NCBI GenBank assembly: GCA_964602985.1
Contig: CAZRTJ010000002.1
Span: 124,001-188,000, forward strand
Length of the DNA: 64,000 nt
DNA from: CAYZJB01 sp964602985
GTDB lineage: Bacteria > CLD3 > SB21
Direction: 5' to 3'
Shown here: in pieces, positions 52,984-64,000 of the stretch
Position numbering within the stretch: position 1 is the stretch's first letter
How the letters are laid out: every line of letters starts with the position of its first letter
Made by a program: the position numbers and the translations under genes
The notes under the pieces: model-generated
What the model was told of the DNA's origin: nothing
Database searches by the model: none
Seen by the model: the letters and a program-made list of their open reading frames with translations, nothing else

Positions 52984-55900
52984 ATGAACAGGCATTTCCT
53001 ATTGTTTGCAAGCGTGGTTCTGTTTTCGACGGGAGTGTCGAGCGCGTTGGCTCAGGAGACGGTGAGGTGGGACGGCGGCGCGAGCACGACGAAATGGAAC
53101 GACGCCGCCAACTGGTCAAACGATGCCCTGCCCACATCTTCGGACACTGTCCTCCTGGACGGGGGCGTCACCGTCGATCTGGATGGATTCACGGCCGGGT
53201 TGGCGCGAGTGGTTCGTCTGATCGAGAGTTCCACACTCAATCTTGACACTCTCTTGACGATCGGGGACAGTCTCTCGATCGAGTCCGGTTCGACGGTTAC
53301 GATGACTGATTCCTCGTCCATCCTGCGTGTCGGCGGCCATTTTGCGAACGCGGGGACATTTACATCGGGAACTGGAATTGCCAACCTAAATGGCGCGGCG
53401 CAGAATATTTCCGCGGCGACGTTTTACATTTTGCAACTGACGGGGTCGGGAACGAAGAGTCTGGTTGGAGACGTTTCGTTCAATCGATTGATCAGTGTCG
53501 CTACGGGGATTCATTTCGATCTGAATTCACAGGCGCTCACGGGTTTAAGTGGCGCGGATACGCTTTCGGTCGGCGCAGGAGACTCTGTTTTTGTCGGCGG
53601 AAGTGCGCCGACGGGGATCGAGGAATACTCATTTGATGCCACCAGCGTGGTGGTTTACGACGGCGGGAATCAAAGTGTTCCGACGTTTTCATATCCGCAC
53701 CTGGTCTTGCGCGGAAGCGGAACGAAGACCCTTACGGGCGCGGCGAGTGTTTCCGGCAATTTGTCGATCGAGAATGGACTGATCTTCAATCTCCAGAGCA
53801 ACTTGCTCACGGGGACGGGCGGCGCGAATACGCTGACGCTCGGAATCGACAGTTTGAAAATCGGGGCTAACAATGCGCCGACGACATTCGAGACGTTGGT
53901 TCTCGATTCGCAGAGTGTATTTGTTTTTGATGGTGCGGCGCAGACCATTCCCAGCCTGGCGTCCAATTACTCCACGGTCGTGTTCCGAGGGAGCGGTACG
54001 AAAGTCTTGTCCGCCACCATCAGCCTGGATAGCAATCTGGTCATGGAAGCGGGAGTATCGCTCGATCTGGGCTCCGCTTCCCTGAACGGTCTCGGTCAGA
54101 ACGCACTGACGGTCGGGTCCGGAGATTCTATCTATGTCGGCGGCGCGGCTAACCTGCCCACAACATTTGAAACGGTCACCTTGAATGCCAACAGCGCCTT
54201 TGTTTTTAACGGCGGCAATCAATCGATTTCTGCATTGGCAAGCAGTTACCGACATGTTGTTTTCTCTGGAACCGGTCGCAAAACCGTCACGAGCAATCTG
54301 ACTATTCTGGGCAATTTCACGGTTCAATCCAATCTGGTCGTCCGGCAAGAATCATTCACGATCACAGGCAGTGGATCAAACACATTCACGTTGTCTGCAA
54401 ATGACTCGTTTTACGTGAGCGGTACAGCGCCGTCGAGTTTCAGCACGGGCAGTTTTGATGATGCGTCCGTTGTGGTCTTCGAGGGGGCCGGGCAGACAAT
54501 TCCTGCTTATGGAGGGTCTGGGTATGGGGGTCTGGTAATGGCGGGAACGGGCACTGCGAGTTTTGGTGCGGCCACATCGGTTCGAAGTATCCTGCGAATT
54601 CAGAGCGGTACATTGAACGGGCATAATTTGTCTTTTGGATCCAACGAGCAGGATACTCTTGTTTGTGCGTCGACACTGAGACTGAATGGCGGCGAAACGC
54701 TGACAATCGGCGACAGTACGGTGGTGTATGTGCCGACCGGCGGACGACTGGAATTGGTCGGGACCAGTGAAACCAGTCTTGCGAGCCTCACCAGGACAAG
54801 TTCGGGCTACTACGATGTGATCATCGACGGTACTGTCGAAGCTGAATACTATCGTGTCAGCTATATCTCACGACCGGGATTCCGGATCAACTCCGGCGGT
54901 TCGATCGATGCGGTTCGCAATCTCAGTAACGGAATTTTTGACAACGGACGTTCCTTGGGGCGATATTTACGCATCGAGAACTCCGAGAGTCATGTGATTC
55001 GGAATGTTGAATTTGGACCTATTACGGGAGGCCTTGGCAACGTCCACAAGGCCGCCGCATCCGGGACTCTGGAGTTCAGAAATTATGCGGGTGAATTTTC
55101 CGGCGAAAGCAACGATATCGATCCCAACGGTCTGATCACCTGGACGCGACCCGCGGCAACGTACGGATACATGTTTGCGGAAGGGACGGATTTTAACTGG
55201 GTCAGTACCGCCGGAGGAGTGACGATCGATTCAGTTGCGGATTGGAATTCGGATCTTCGTGCGATCGGCTTCACGTTTAACTACTTCGGTACGGATTATT
55301 CGACGGTCGAGATCAGCGAGAACGGTTTTATTACGTTCGTGGCGCTGGGAGCAACTGGCTTCAGTTCCAACGCGGTATTTCTGCCTGCGGCCGCGGCTCC
55401 AAACAACTTTGTTGCGCCTTATTGGGATGCGCTGTCGGCCAGCGCAAACGGTTCCTTTGACAAGGTTACTTACAAGACGATTGGGTCTTCTCCGTACAGG
55501 CAATTTGTCGTCAGTTGGGAAAATGTCGACGGACCAGCGATCGGCAGTCAATTTCTGACCTTTCAGGTCATTCTATCTGAAACGTCCAACTTGATCAAGT
55601 TCCAGTATCAGACTTTGAGCGACGCGTCCAATTCGCGTGGGCATTCAGCGACAATTGGCCTGGAAGGCAGCGGAGGTACCGACGGCACCTGGGTGTCTAA
55701 GAACTGGGCGTCGTTGTCCGAAAATTATGCAGTTCTTTTTCACGGGACAAAGGCGACGGCTGCAACCGCGGATATTTCACCGGATACACTGACGCCTCCG
55801 AAGGCGTTGCAGTCGTTTACGTACCGCATTCGATCGTTTACCGGCAATACTACCAATCTCGGCGGCTCCGATCATTTCGTTATTCGGGACGGTCTGAATC

Positions 55901-58751
55901 GTGATATGACTGTGACGGGCATTCAGGTGGATGGTGGAAATTACGTCATTGCGAATAGCGCTTCTCGTCCGACGAGTCCCGGGTTTGCGACATGGTATTA
56001 CTATCCGACGGGCGATAGTCTGGTGGTCAATACCGATTTACTGGCCGTGCGGGACTCGATCATCATTTCCTTTGCTCAAACCGTTCCGGATACAACGCTG
56101 GGACAGGTCTATAATTACTCATCGGAATTTGGTTCTTCCCTGTTTAGCGGATACAGTAGTTCCACAGATGGTGGCTACGGCCTCAGGCTACTGGGAGGCT
56201 CGCTGAGTTCGCTGGTGATTAGAGACTCGACAGGGAATCGCGGTTCGGCGATTGGGGCGCAGTCATTGACGACGGACAGTGTGAAGAGGATGGTGGCCGC
56301 GGGATATGATGCCGAGGGGCATTATCTCAGAGATTATTTTGCTGACTGGACTGTGAACGGAGGCATCGGGTACACCAGCCCTGCGAATCCTGCGGACTCG
56401 GTGACGTTTTTTGCGAATCGCGTCGGCTCAGGCACAGTCACGGCGGATACGAATGGAATCTCGACTTCCACAGGTTTGTTGACGATTGGGGCAGGCGACA
56501 CGACAGGCAGTGGATTTATCGTCATCCGTTCGGCGCCGAATGGAGGAGGACAAAGATACGATACACTAGCGATCATTCTGCCGGCCGACAGCTCGTTGAA
56601 CCTGTATGCGGCGGTGTATGATGCGGACAGTAATTACATCGGGGATGCGGCGGCGTGGTGGGACACGCTGGATGTGGGGACGGGATTGGTGTTTAACGAT
56701 ACCTCGGCCAGCGCGCTGGTGTATGCGCCGACGGCGGCGGGGAGTGACCGGATTTTCGCACTGGTGGGGACACGCAGAGACACGACGGGCTTGATCACGG
56801 TGGTGGCTGGAGATACGGCGGAGGTTCGGATCGTGGATGCGCGGGGCTCGGGTGGAGCGACGGTGGGAGCGCTCTCCCGGACGAGCGATGATACGGTGCT
56901 GGTGTATGCGGCGGCGTATGACAACAAGGGCAATTTCATATCGAATGTGGATGTGGTCTGGAGCGTGAGCGGAGGAGTGGGGACGCTGCGGGAGACGAAC
57001 GAAGACAGTACGATTTTGGATTTGACGGATGTGGGCAGCGGAGTGATCACGGCGGTGTATGGGGCGCGGAGCGATCAGACGGGCCTGATCACGGTCAGCG
57101 GTGGAGATACGGCGAGCAGTGGATTTGTCGTGATTCGCACCGGATCCGGCGGCGGCGGCGCGCGGTATGATACGATGTCGGTCGTTCTGCCAGCCGACAG
57201 CGCGTTGAGCCTGTATGCGGCGGTGTATGACGATGACGGGAACTATATCGGAGATGCGACGGCGTGGTGGGATACGATGGGATCGGGTTCTCCGGGATTG
57301 GTGTTTAACGATACCTCATCGAGCGCGCTGGTGTATGCGCCGACGCTTTCGGGGAGCGGCCGGATACGCGCTTTGGTGGGGAGTAAGCGGGATACGACGG
57401 GAACGATCAGCGTCGTTGCCGGAGATACGGCGATTCTGCAAGTGGAGACTTCCGGAGACGGGAGCGGAGTAGAGGTATCGGATTTGGTGACGGATGCGGA
57501 CAGCGCGATCACGGCGTATGCGGTGCTGCGGGACGGGGAGGGGAATTTCATTGGATTGCAGAGTAGTAATTGGAGTGTGAGCGGAGGGATCGGGACGCTG
57601 AGTGGGAGTGTGGGGACGACGGTGGTGTTGACGTTGCAGACGGTGGGCTCGGGCCAGTTGCGTGCTTCGGGCGGGTTTAGCGGTTCCAGTGGCGTGATTA
57701 CGGTATTGCCAGGGATCGGGGCGTCTGTGGTGATCCGGACCGATACGCTGACTCAAGGGTCGGTGTTTGGGAGTTTGACGATGGGAGTGGGGGACAGTGT
57801 GCTGTTGTATACGGCGCTGGTTGACAGCGGAGGGAATTTTATTCAGAATGCGGCGGGGACGTTCCGGGTGACGGGCGGTCTGCGCGTGCAGGACATCGAG
57901 TATTTGTATGCGCCGGACAGCAGTGTGGTGAAGTTCAAGCCGCGGGTTCCGGGAGTGGGGACGCTGATCGATTCGAGCAATACGGGAGGATTTGAGGACA
58001 CGACGGGGACGATCACGGTGACCAATACGGCGACCATAACGCAGGTGAGGATCAAGCGGGTGGGCGGGGATGGTCCGGCGGCCGGTGGCCTGACGCTTTC
58101 GGCGGATGTGAACGATACGTTGTATGTGGGGGGGTATGATAGTTTTGGGAATTTTGTGGGGGATGTGCTCGGGACGTGGTATGCGACGGGGACGCTGGAC
58201 AGCAATCTGACGCCGAAGACGGGCAGCGCGGTGGTGTATAATCCAAAGGCATCGGGCGGAGTGGGAAGGATTTACGTTCGGTATCAGGGACTGGTGGATA
58301 CGACGGACAGTGATTACACGATTGTGGACGGGGCGTTGTATTACGTTCAGATCCAGGATGCGGCTGGAGCGGGAGTGGGGATCGATACGACGAATCTGAC
58401 AACGGACATGAGTAAGACGTTGTATGCGGAGGGGTATGATCGGGATAGTAATTATATCCGACCGGTGACGATCACGACCTGGACGGTAGAGGGGAATATC
58501 GGGACGGTGTTGCCGGCCACCGGCACGAGCACGGTGTTTAATCCGCGTCGGGTGGGCCAGGGTGCGGTTCGGGCGGACACGACAGGATTCTCGGTGACGA
58601 CGGGATTGATGTATGTAACGATTGGGGATTCCAGTTTCATTTCGATACGGAGCGCTTCCAGTAACGGCGGGGCGCGGTATCGGGGCCAGTCGATCGTTCT
58701 GCCGGCCGACAGCTCGTTGAACCTGTATGCGGCGGTGTATGATGCGGACAG
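52984..58751 (+). CDS. giant repeat surface protein, N-terminal part (before gap)
   Basis: 1,922 codons up to the gap. Signal peptide MNRHFLLFASVVLFSTGVSS ... AQ. Residues ~30-600: about five adhesin-like units of ~90 residues sharing LTGSGTKSL, GLSGADTLSVG, TFETLVLDSQSVFVFDG. Residues ~700-900: a nidogen-like sandwich (AIGFTFNYFGTDYSTVEISE). From ~1,170: Ig-like units of ~100 residues (LYAAVYDADSNYIGDAAAWW, LVYAPTAAGSDRIFALVG), with nearly identical DNA between copies. Extremely rich in Ser, Thr, Asp and Gly, with almost no Cys. Probably an adhesin or S-layer-like filament. No transporter for it was identified here. Confidence 0.85.
56578..56630 (+). repeat. 53-bp exact repeat, copy 1
   Basis: Identical to 58699-58751, which abuts the assembly gap. 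It encodes the LPADSSLNLYAAVYDAD core of an Ig-like unit. Confidence 0.9.
56933..56987 (+). repeat. 55-bp exact repeat, copy 1
   Basis: Identical to 58852-58906, which starts just after the assembly gap. It encodes FISNVDVVWSVSGGVGT. Confidence 0.9.
58699..58751 (+). repeat. 53-bp exact repeat, copy 2, at left edge of gap
   Basis: Matches 56578-56630 exactly and ends where the N run begins. Confidence 0.9.
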
Positions 58752-58851
58752 NNNNNNNNNNNNNNNNNNNNNNNNNNNNNNNNNNNNNNNNNNNNNNNNN
58801 NNNNNNNNNNNNNNNNNNNNNNNNNNNNNNNNNNNNNNNNNNNNNNNNNNN
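58752..58851. other. assembly gap (100 N)
   Basis: A round 100-N run, so probably a placeholder. Its edges match two exact repeats that stand 302 bp apart in the first copy (56631-56932). A 302-bp filling would join the reading frames on both sides exactly. Confidence 0.95.
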
Positions 58852-58906
58852 ATTTCATATCGAATGTGGATGTGGTCTGGAGCGTGAGCGGAGGAGTGGG
58901 GACGCT
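58852..58906 (+). repeat. 55-bp exact repeat, copy 2, at right edge of gap
   Basis: Matches 56933-56987 exactly; similarity stops at 58907. Confidence 0.9.
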
Positions 58907-61900
58907 AAGCGAATCCTTCCTTGACAGTACCATCCTGCGACAATTGGCGACCGGAACGGGCGTGATCACCGGTACGTATCCATCCTTAAGCTTATCCGAC
59001 CAAACCGGCTTGATTACGATCAATTCCGGCGCGCCGGATTCCCTGCGCGAACTCACGACGACTGCCGACACGCTGTCTCCCCTGCAGACGATCCAACTCC
59101 GTGTACGTTTGATCGACAGCCTCAAGAACGCCGTTCCCGACAGCGTCATTCACTTCGCAATCAATTCCGGTTTTGGCACGCTGTCACAAGCAACCGACAC
59201 GACCGATGCGCTCGGCAATGCCGGCGTGTTGTATACCGCGCCGACCACGGCCGGCGTAGCGCTGGTAGACGCATACCTTGCGACACTCAGCGACACTGCG
59301 AAATTTACGATCACGACTCAGGCTGGGGCGCTCAGCTACTACACGATCGTCCCCTCGACGACATCCGATACCGCCGCAGCCGCCATCACGGTCACCGTGT
59401 CGGCGTACGATGTGTATGGCAATTTACTCGACGACGACACCACACAAACACGACTCGATGTGACCGGCAGTGTGACCGGACTCAACGGTTCCCGCGTCTT
59501 TGTCAGCTCGGTATTCAACACGCTAACGAATGGACAACACGTCGCCACGGTTCGGGACTCTGTTCGTGAAAACGTAACCGTGGCGGTGAGCAGCCGTTTT
59601 GACAACACCAAAACCGGTTCCACCGGTCTGCTCACGATTCGTCCGGCCTCACCGTTTGTGGCAGAATTTTATCCCGACAGTATCAGCAATCTGCAAAGCG
59701 GTCAACTGGGCGCCGAACTGATTGATTCCTCTGCCGTCATCGTCCGCGATCGTTTTGGCAATGCCGTTTCGGACACGTCGACCGTACGATTTGTCGCTCT
59801 TGGCAACGGAAGCACAGCCCCGTCGCTACGCACGACTATGACCGATGGGATCGCCAGAACCAAATGGACGTTGCGTACGACGACAACGACATCCGATACC
59901 ATGTATGCCATCGTTCCCTTCATCGGTGATTCCCTTCGCTTCATTGCGCAGGTGCTGGCCGCCGGTACGGACTCCATGATGCGCGTCGGGACGCTTGCCG
60001 ATACCGTACTGATCAACACGCAAATGACCGATACCTTCCGCGTCAAAGTCGAAGACGAATTCTCGAATCCGGTCACCGGTCGTACGGTCACTTTCACCGT
60101 ATTCAGTTCACCGGTTGGAGCAGACAGCGTGGGCTTCATTTCCGCGCCGGGGGTCTACGTCACGACGCTGGATACCGTGACGGATGCTGGCGGGTTTGCA
60201 TCAGCCGTCTTTCATTCCGGTACCAAAGTTGGCACGTACATTCTTCGTGCCTCTAACCCCGCATTATTGAATCCGGTGATTCGGGACACCGTGTATGCTC
60301 GCCATCGCCCGGCCGCGAGCTTGCAATTGGTGCAGGGCAACAATCAGTCGGTGCAGGTCGGAAGCATCGCGACGGACACCCTTGTCGTACGGGCATTTGA
60401 TCTCTTTGGCAACGTGGTCACCGATACGTCCGCACGGATCGTGTGGCGCACAATTTACAACGGCGCGCTCGCCGGCGGAACGGGTCTCGTCGATGTTCTT
60501 CCTTATACGCCGTCGGTGTTTGTCGATATCGATTCCGTTTATACCAATTCCGGCGGGTATGCCCGGGCGATCTGGCAGGTCCGTCGCCTGACCGGCCTCG
60601 ACACCCTGCTGGCGTTCATTCGCAATGTCGACACGGTCCAATTTGGCGCGACGACAAGTTCAGGTGCCGTTGCGACACTGACAAAGGTCTCCGGAGATTC
60701 GATGACAGGAATTGCCGACGGCAGTCTTTTGTCTCTGACCACCCGCGCGGAAGACATTTTTGGAAATCGGGTGAATAACGCGACCGTGAAATACTCGATT
60801 ACGTCTGGAAATGCCAGATTCCCAGTGGCGGATTCGTCTTTCACGAATGCTCTGGGATTGTCCGATATCCGGGTGCAACTCGGTTCCGGCGATAGCGTCA
60901 CGGTCCACGCCCAAAGTGGCGCGGGGTCTGTCGATTTCCGCTTATACAACCTGGTGTACGTCGATTCTTCGTTGTTCCCGGATCAGATCGCACGCGACAC
61001 CGTCGTGACCTTCCGCGTTTCACTGAGAAACAACGGCCCGTATGAAATCCGGCTCGATACCAACCAGACTCAACTCCGGTTCACCGACGGCGTGAATACC
61101 TTTGCCGTCCATGTGAAATACCCGGACAGTTCGATCTCGGGACGAACAACCGACTCTCTCCATTTTATCGGCGACACGGTTTCGGTAAACTTCTTGGGGT
61201 CCACATACACGCCGAAGATCGATGTTCACGGAAAAGTCGTCGGTTCAGTCGATTCTCTGTCGGGGACGTTGGAGACGAATCCAAACGAGTTGGCCATTTC
61301 TGCAGTCGAACTCGTATCGATTACGATCCCGGCGCCGAAGATTTTCAGCCGCGGCGATACGCTCATCGTGGAACTTACTGTGCGCAATACGTCGGTCGGC
61401 AATTTGACGACGACGGATTACGGTTTGGAAGCGAACCGCGCGGGAGTCTTCCAGCGAGTGGGGACAGTCGCTACGTCGATCATCGGACCCAACGCCACTT
61501 CTATTCTTCGAGACACGATACGGATTTTGCCGTCGGCTCCGATCGGTATCACGGTCTTCGACGGATTCTACCTCGGAACGGCAGGTGCTTTCACGTTTAG
61601 CGACACGGCCGCGGGGACCGTGGACTCGCTGACCGTGCAGTCGGGCGCCAGTCTGCGATACCTCGTGGGGACGCTCGCTCCGGACACGATCTCCGTCGGA
61701 CAGTCGGCGTCGTACGTGATTTCGATTGTCAATGACTCTGCGGCCAGTGTGAATCTGGATCGCACGCAGTCGTATCTGAAATTCGGCGCGGATAGCACTT
61801 TCCTCTTCCAGTCGCAAGGCGTGACCGGTGGCGGGGACACGACCGTATTGACATTTGCCTCCAAGGCGTTGGCGCTGGCCTCCGGCGTGTATCGCGGCGC

Positions 61901-64000
61901 GCTCGTTTTGCGAGGTTTGGAGAACGGTGGCGTGTTCGACACGACGCTCAGCGTCGGAACACCGGGCTTGGACAGTCTGGTCGTGCAGTCAGCCATCAGC
62001 CTTGCATCCCTTGTCTTTGATTCGGTGTACGTGGCGTCCGATACCAGCGCGCAGGGTGAAGATTCGCTGGCCATTCAAGTGCGCATCACGAATGCTGCGC
62101 AGGCGGACGCCATCATCGACAGTATACGCCTGAATTTCCGGCGCGGCGGTTCCGCTGCTTCCGGGTATTCCACGTTCGGATTACCTTCACTGCCTGTGAC
62201 ACTTGCCGGTGGGGGTACACAGCTGCTGAATTTCTATACGAATCTCTCCGCATCCGCCGACACCGGCAGCATTGTCCTCGATGGCGTCATCGGGGCGCGA
62301 GACGCCAACAGCAATACGGTCATTGTGGTTCCGAATGCAGTCAAGACCGATTCGGTTTTTGCACGCAGCCGCGCGCGATTGTGGGTGACCTCGGTGACGA
62401 CGCCCGCCAACGACACTGTGACGCTGGGTCAGTCGGGCATCGCCGTCAATGTGACCTTGAAGAACTCGGGGGGGGCGCCCGCCCGCTTGTCAGATGTGCT
62501 CGTCGTATTCAAGCAAGGCCTCTACGATACGACGTTGTCACAGGTCCTGCCCGATACAATCTACGGGTATGAATCGCTGACGTATAACTTCAGCGCGACA
62601 GTACGGCCGAATTCCTCCATCGGACTCGATTCTCTTGGGGCGGAGGCAAGTGGCGTGGATCTTCTGACGGGCAACGCCGTCAGTGTCCGGGCGACCGGTT
62701 TGGATACGCTGAGAATATTGACTTCGACCCAGATGTCGTTGAATTCCGTCACAACACTGCCGCTGACCGTCAGTCGGGATCAGGATAGCGTGCTCGTCCG
62801 TGTCACCGTACGGAATCTCGGGGCCTCCGTCGGAAGGCTGGACAGCATCCGCCTGTTGTTCTTTGATGAGACGATGACTGCCAACACGACCGACTTTGAT
62901 GTCACGCCGTACTCCGATGTGAGTGATACGCTGAATGCAGGCGTCATCAAGACGTTTGATTTCCGCGTAAACATAGACGCTCTGGCCGACACGGGCAGGG
63001 CTACCATCGACGCCGTGATTGTAGGAACGGATGTTCTCTCTGGCGCTTCCTTCTATGACTCCGCCGCGGCGACGAACGACTCCTGGCTGGTGCAATTTCC
63101 GACTGCGCTCTCCGTGGACACCGTGATGGTTTCGCCCACGACGGTCTTGCGGGGTCGGCAGAATATTCCCGTTACGGTCCGGATCCGGAACAGCGGCGAG
63201 GCGATCGGGACGATCGACAGTGTGGCGCTGGTGTTCTTCTACGGAGCGACTCTGAATACGACGGATTTTGCGGACACGCAGATCGTTCCCGTCGGCACGC
63301 AGACGCTGGGTGGCGGAGACAGCGTCGTGTATTCGTACACCGTCGACGTGGGCGCCACAGCTCCGACCGGCTTTGCACGGATCTACGCGCACGCGCATGG
63401 TCGTGACAATAATAGTAACCGCGTTGTGGTCGATACCGGCCGGGTTCGCGTGGACAGCGTGGAGATTCTGACGCCTCCCGTGCTGTCCTATGTGCTGGAT
63501 TCCGTGGATCCGGACACCGTCAACAACGGATCGGTCGTTCGCTGGACGGCAGACATTCAGAATACGGGCGGATCGGACTTCGTTTTTGATGCGTCCACCG
63601 AACTCGCGTTCCTGGACATCGACTCGCAGAAGGTCAATTTACCGGACACGTTGTACCTGGCCGCGGGGAATACGCGAACGCTCCGCTTCAACTCCGTGAT
63701 TATTGCGTTGCGCGAAGACTCGGTGTATTATCCACGACTTCGTTATCAGGGAATTGCGGCAGGCGAAAGTCTGAGCGGATTCATCACCGTCAACGACAGC
63801 GTGAAAATCCTGCGCGGTTCACTGGCCGTGATTGACAGCCTGGATGTCTATCGGATAAACGGCACGTTGACAACCACGATATCGAATTTGGATTCCTTCA
63901 TTGTGCGTATGAAGGTTCGCAACACGGGCGGATCGGAGATTCGCGGTCTGGCTCCCAATCCGTCGACGTTGACTGTTACAGGCACGACCATTCCGTTCCG
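58852..64000 (+). CDS. giant repeat surface protein, continuation after gap (partial)
   Basis: Frame open from the gap to the end of the window, about 1,715 codons, with no start needed if joined to the first part. It begins FISNVDVVWSVSGGVGTLSE. Bacterial Ig-like units with DTTDALGNAGVLYTAPTTAG-type linkers run to ~60.9 kb (VSAYDVYGNLLDDDTT, VVRAFDLFGNVVTDTS). From ~60.95 kb come CARDB-like units of ~110-130 residues (DTVVTFRVSLRNNGPYEI, VLVRVTVRNLGASVGRLDSI, IPVTVRIRNSGEAIGTIDSV, IVRMKVRNTGGSEIRGL). The C-terminal end, where a sorting or anchoring domain would be expected, is outside the window. Confidence 0.85.

Noticed and set aside
58752..58887. A frame break in the giant protein at the N run, suggesting a pseudogene
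   Set aside because: The 100-N length is a placeholder; repeat matching predicts 302 bp, which restores the frame.
56580..64000. Minus-strand frames across the giant gene as real proteins
   Set aside because: They arise from the antisense of Ser/Thr/Asp-rich repeats, with no domain features, and conflict with the long plus frame.

Overview
The window is a 64 kb piece of a Gram-negative (diderm) bacterial chromosome. Its gene content fits the Fibrobacteres-Chlorobi-Bacteroidetes (FCB) group or a neighbouring candidate phylum. The envelope genes lpxH, lnt, a TonB-dependent receptor, an MlaC-like protein and many lipoproteins indicate an outer membrane. The short archaeal/eukaryotic-type prolyl-tRNA synthetase, the DapL-type aminotransferase, the folB-folK-deoxynucleoside-kinase order, and large secreted proteins built from lamin-tail, CARDB and FlgD-like domains are typical of FCB lineages. 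This placement is inference; there is no rRNA in the window.

Layout. (1) 1-3.1 kb, plus strand: end of valS, a homocysteine methyltransferase overlapping it by 4 bp, and a lipoprotein with a strong terminator. (2) 3.1-8.1 kb, minus strand: uvrB, a TPR lipoprotein, an ECF sigma factor, its probable anti-sigma factor, and mobA. (3) 8.2-15.6 kb: transaldolase and an HtrA protease (plus); a four-LTD secreted protein and a TPR/periplasmic-binding fusion (minus); rpsT (plus). (4) 15.6-21.4 kb: murE overlapping a six-TM chemoreceptor, then an accessory patch with two paralogous orphan miniproteins, a small membrane protein, an RmlD-like reductase and a YbjN-like protein. (5) 21.6-27.5 kb: DinG helicase facing a TonB-dependent receptor. 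(6) 27.7-31.1 kb: tRNA-Arg(CCG), a 22-bp tandem repeat, an S23 four-helix-bundle gene, proS, a hydrolase and rnhB. (7) 31.2-40.9 kb, minus strand: rpsA, then a tight envelope operon speA-lnt-GGDEF-lpxH-(MlaC+DUF3047)-DUF4349-hypothetical, several genes joined by ATGA overlaps. (8) 41.2-50.8 kb: an M23 peptidase (plus), an MltD-like transglycosylase, a 27-residue Lys/Ala protein with its own promoter, dyad and terminator, and the operon dapL-folB-folK-dNK-amrS-histidine kinase-mltG (minus). (9) 51.1 kb to the end, plus strand: a TPR protein, a cohesin-like secreted protein, and a giant repeat surface protein of more than 3,700 residues, crossed by a 100-N assembly gap and running off the window.

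Most of the window is housekeeping plus envelope building (peptidoglycan synthesis and turnover, lipid A, lipoprotein acylation, lipid shuttling). The points that most deserve a second look are the Lys/Ala miniprotein gene and its control region; the deoxynucleoside-kinase homologue that has lost its P-loop; folK, which has no ATG, GTG or TTG at its expected start; the MlaC+DUF3047 fusion; the tRNA/repeat/S23 locus; the paired orphan miniproteins; and the giant protein, whose gap can be sized from flanking repeats. No CRISPR array, prophage, transposase or rRNA was seen.
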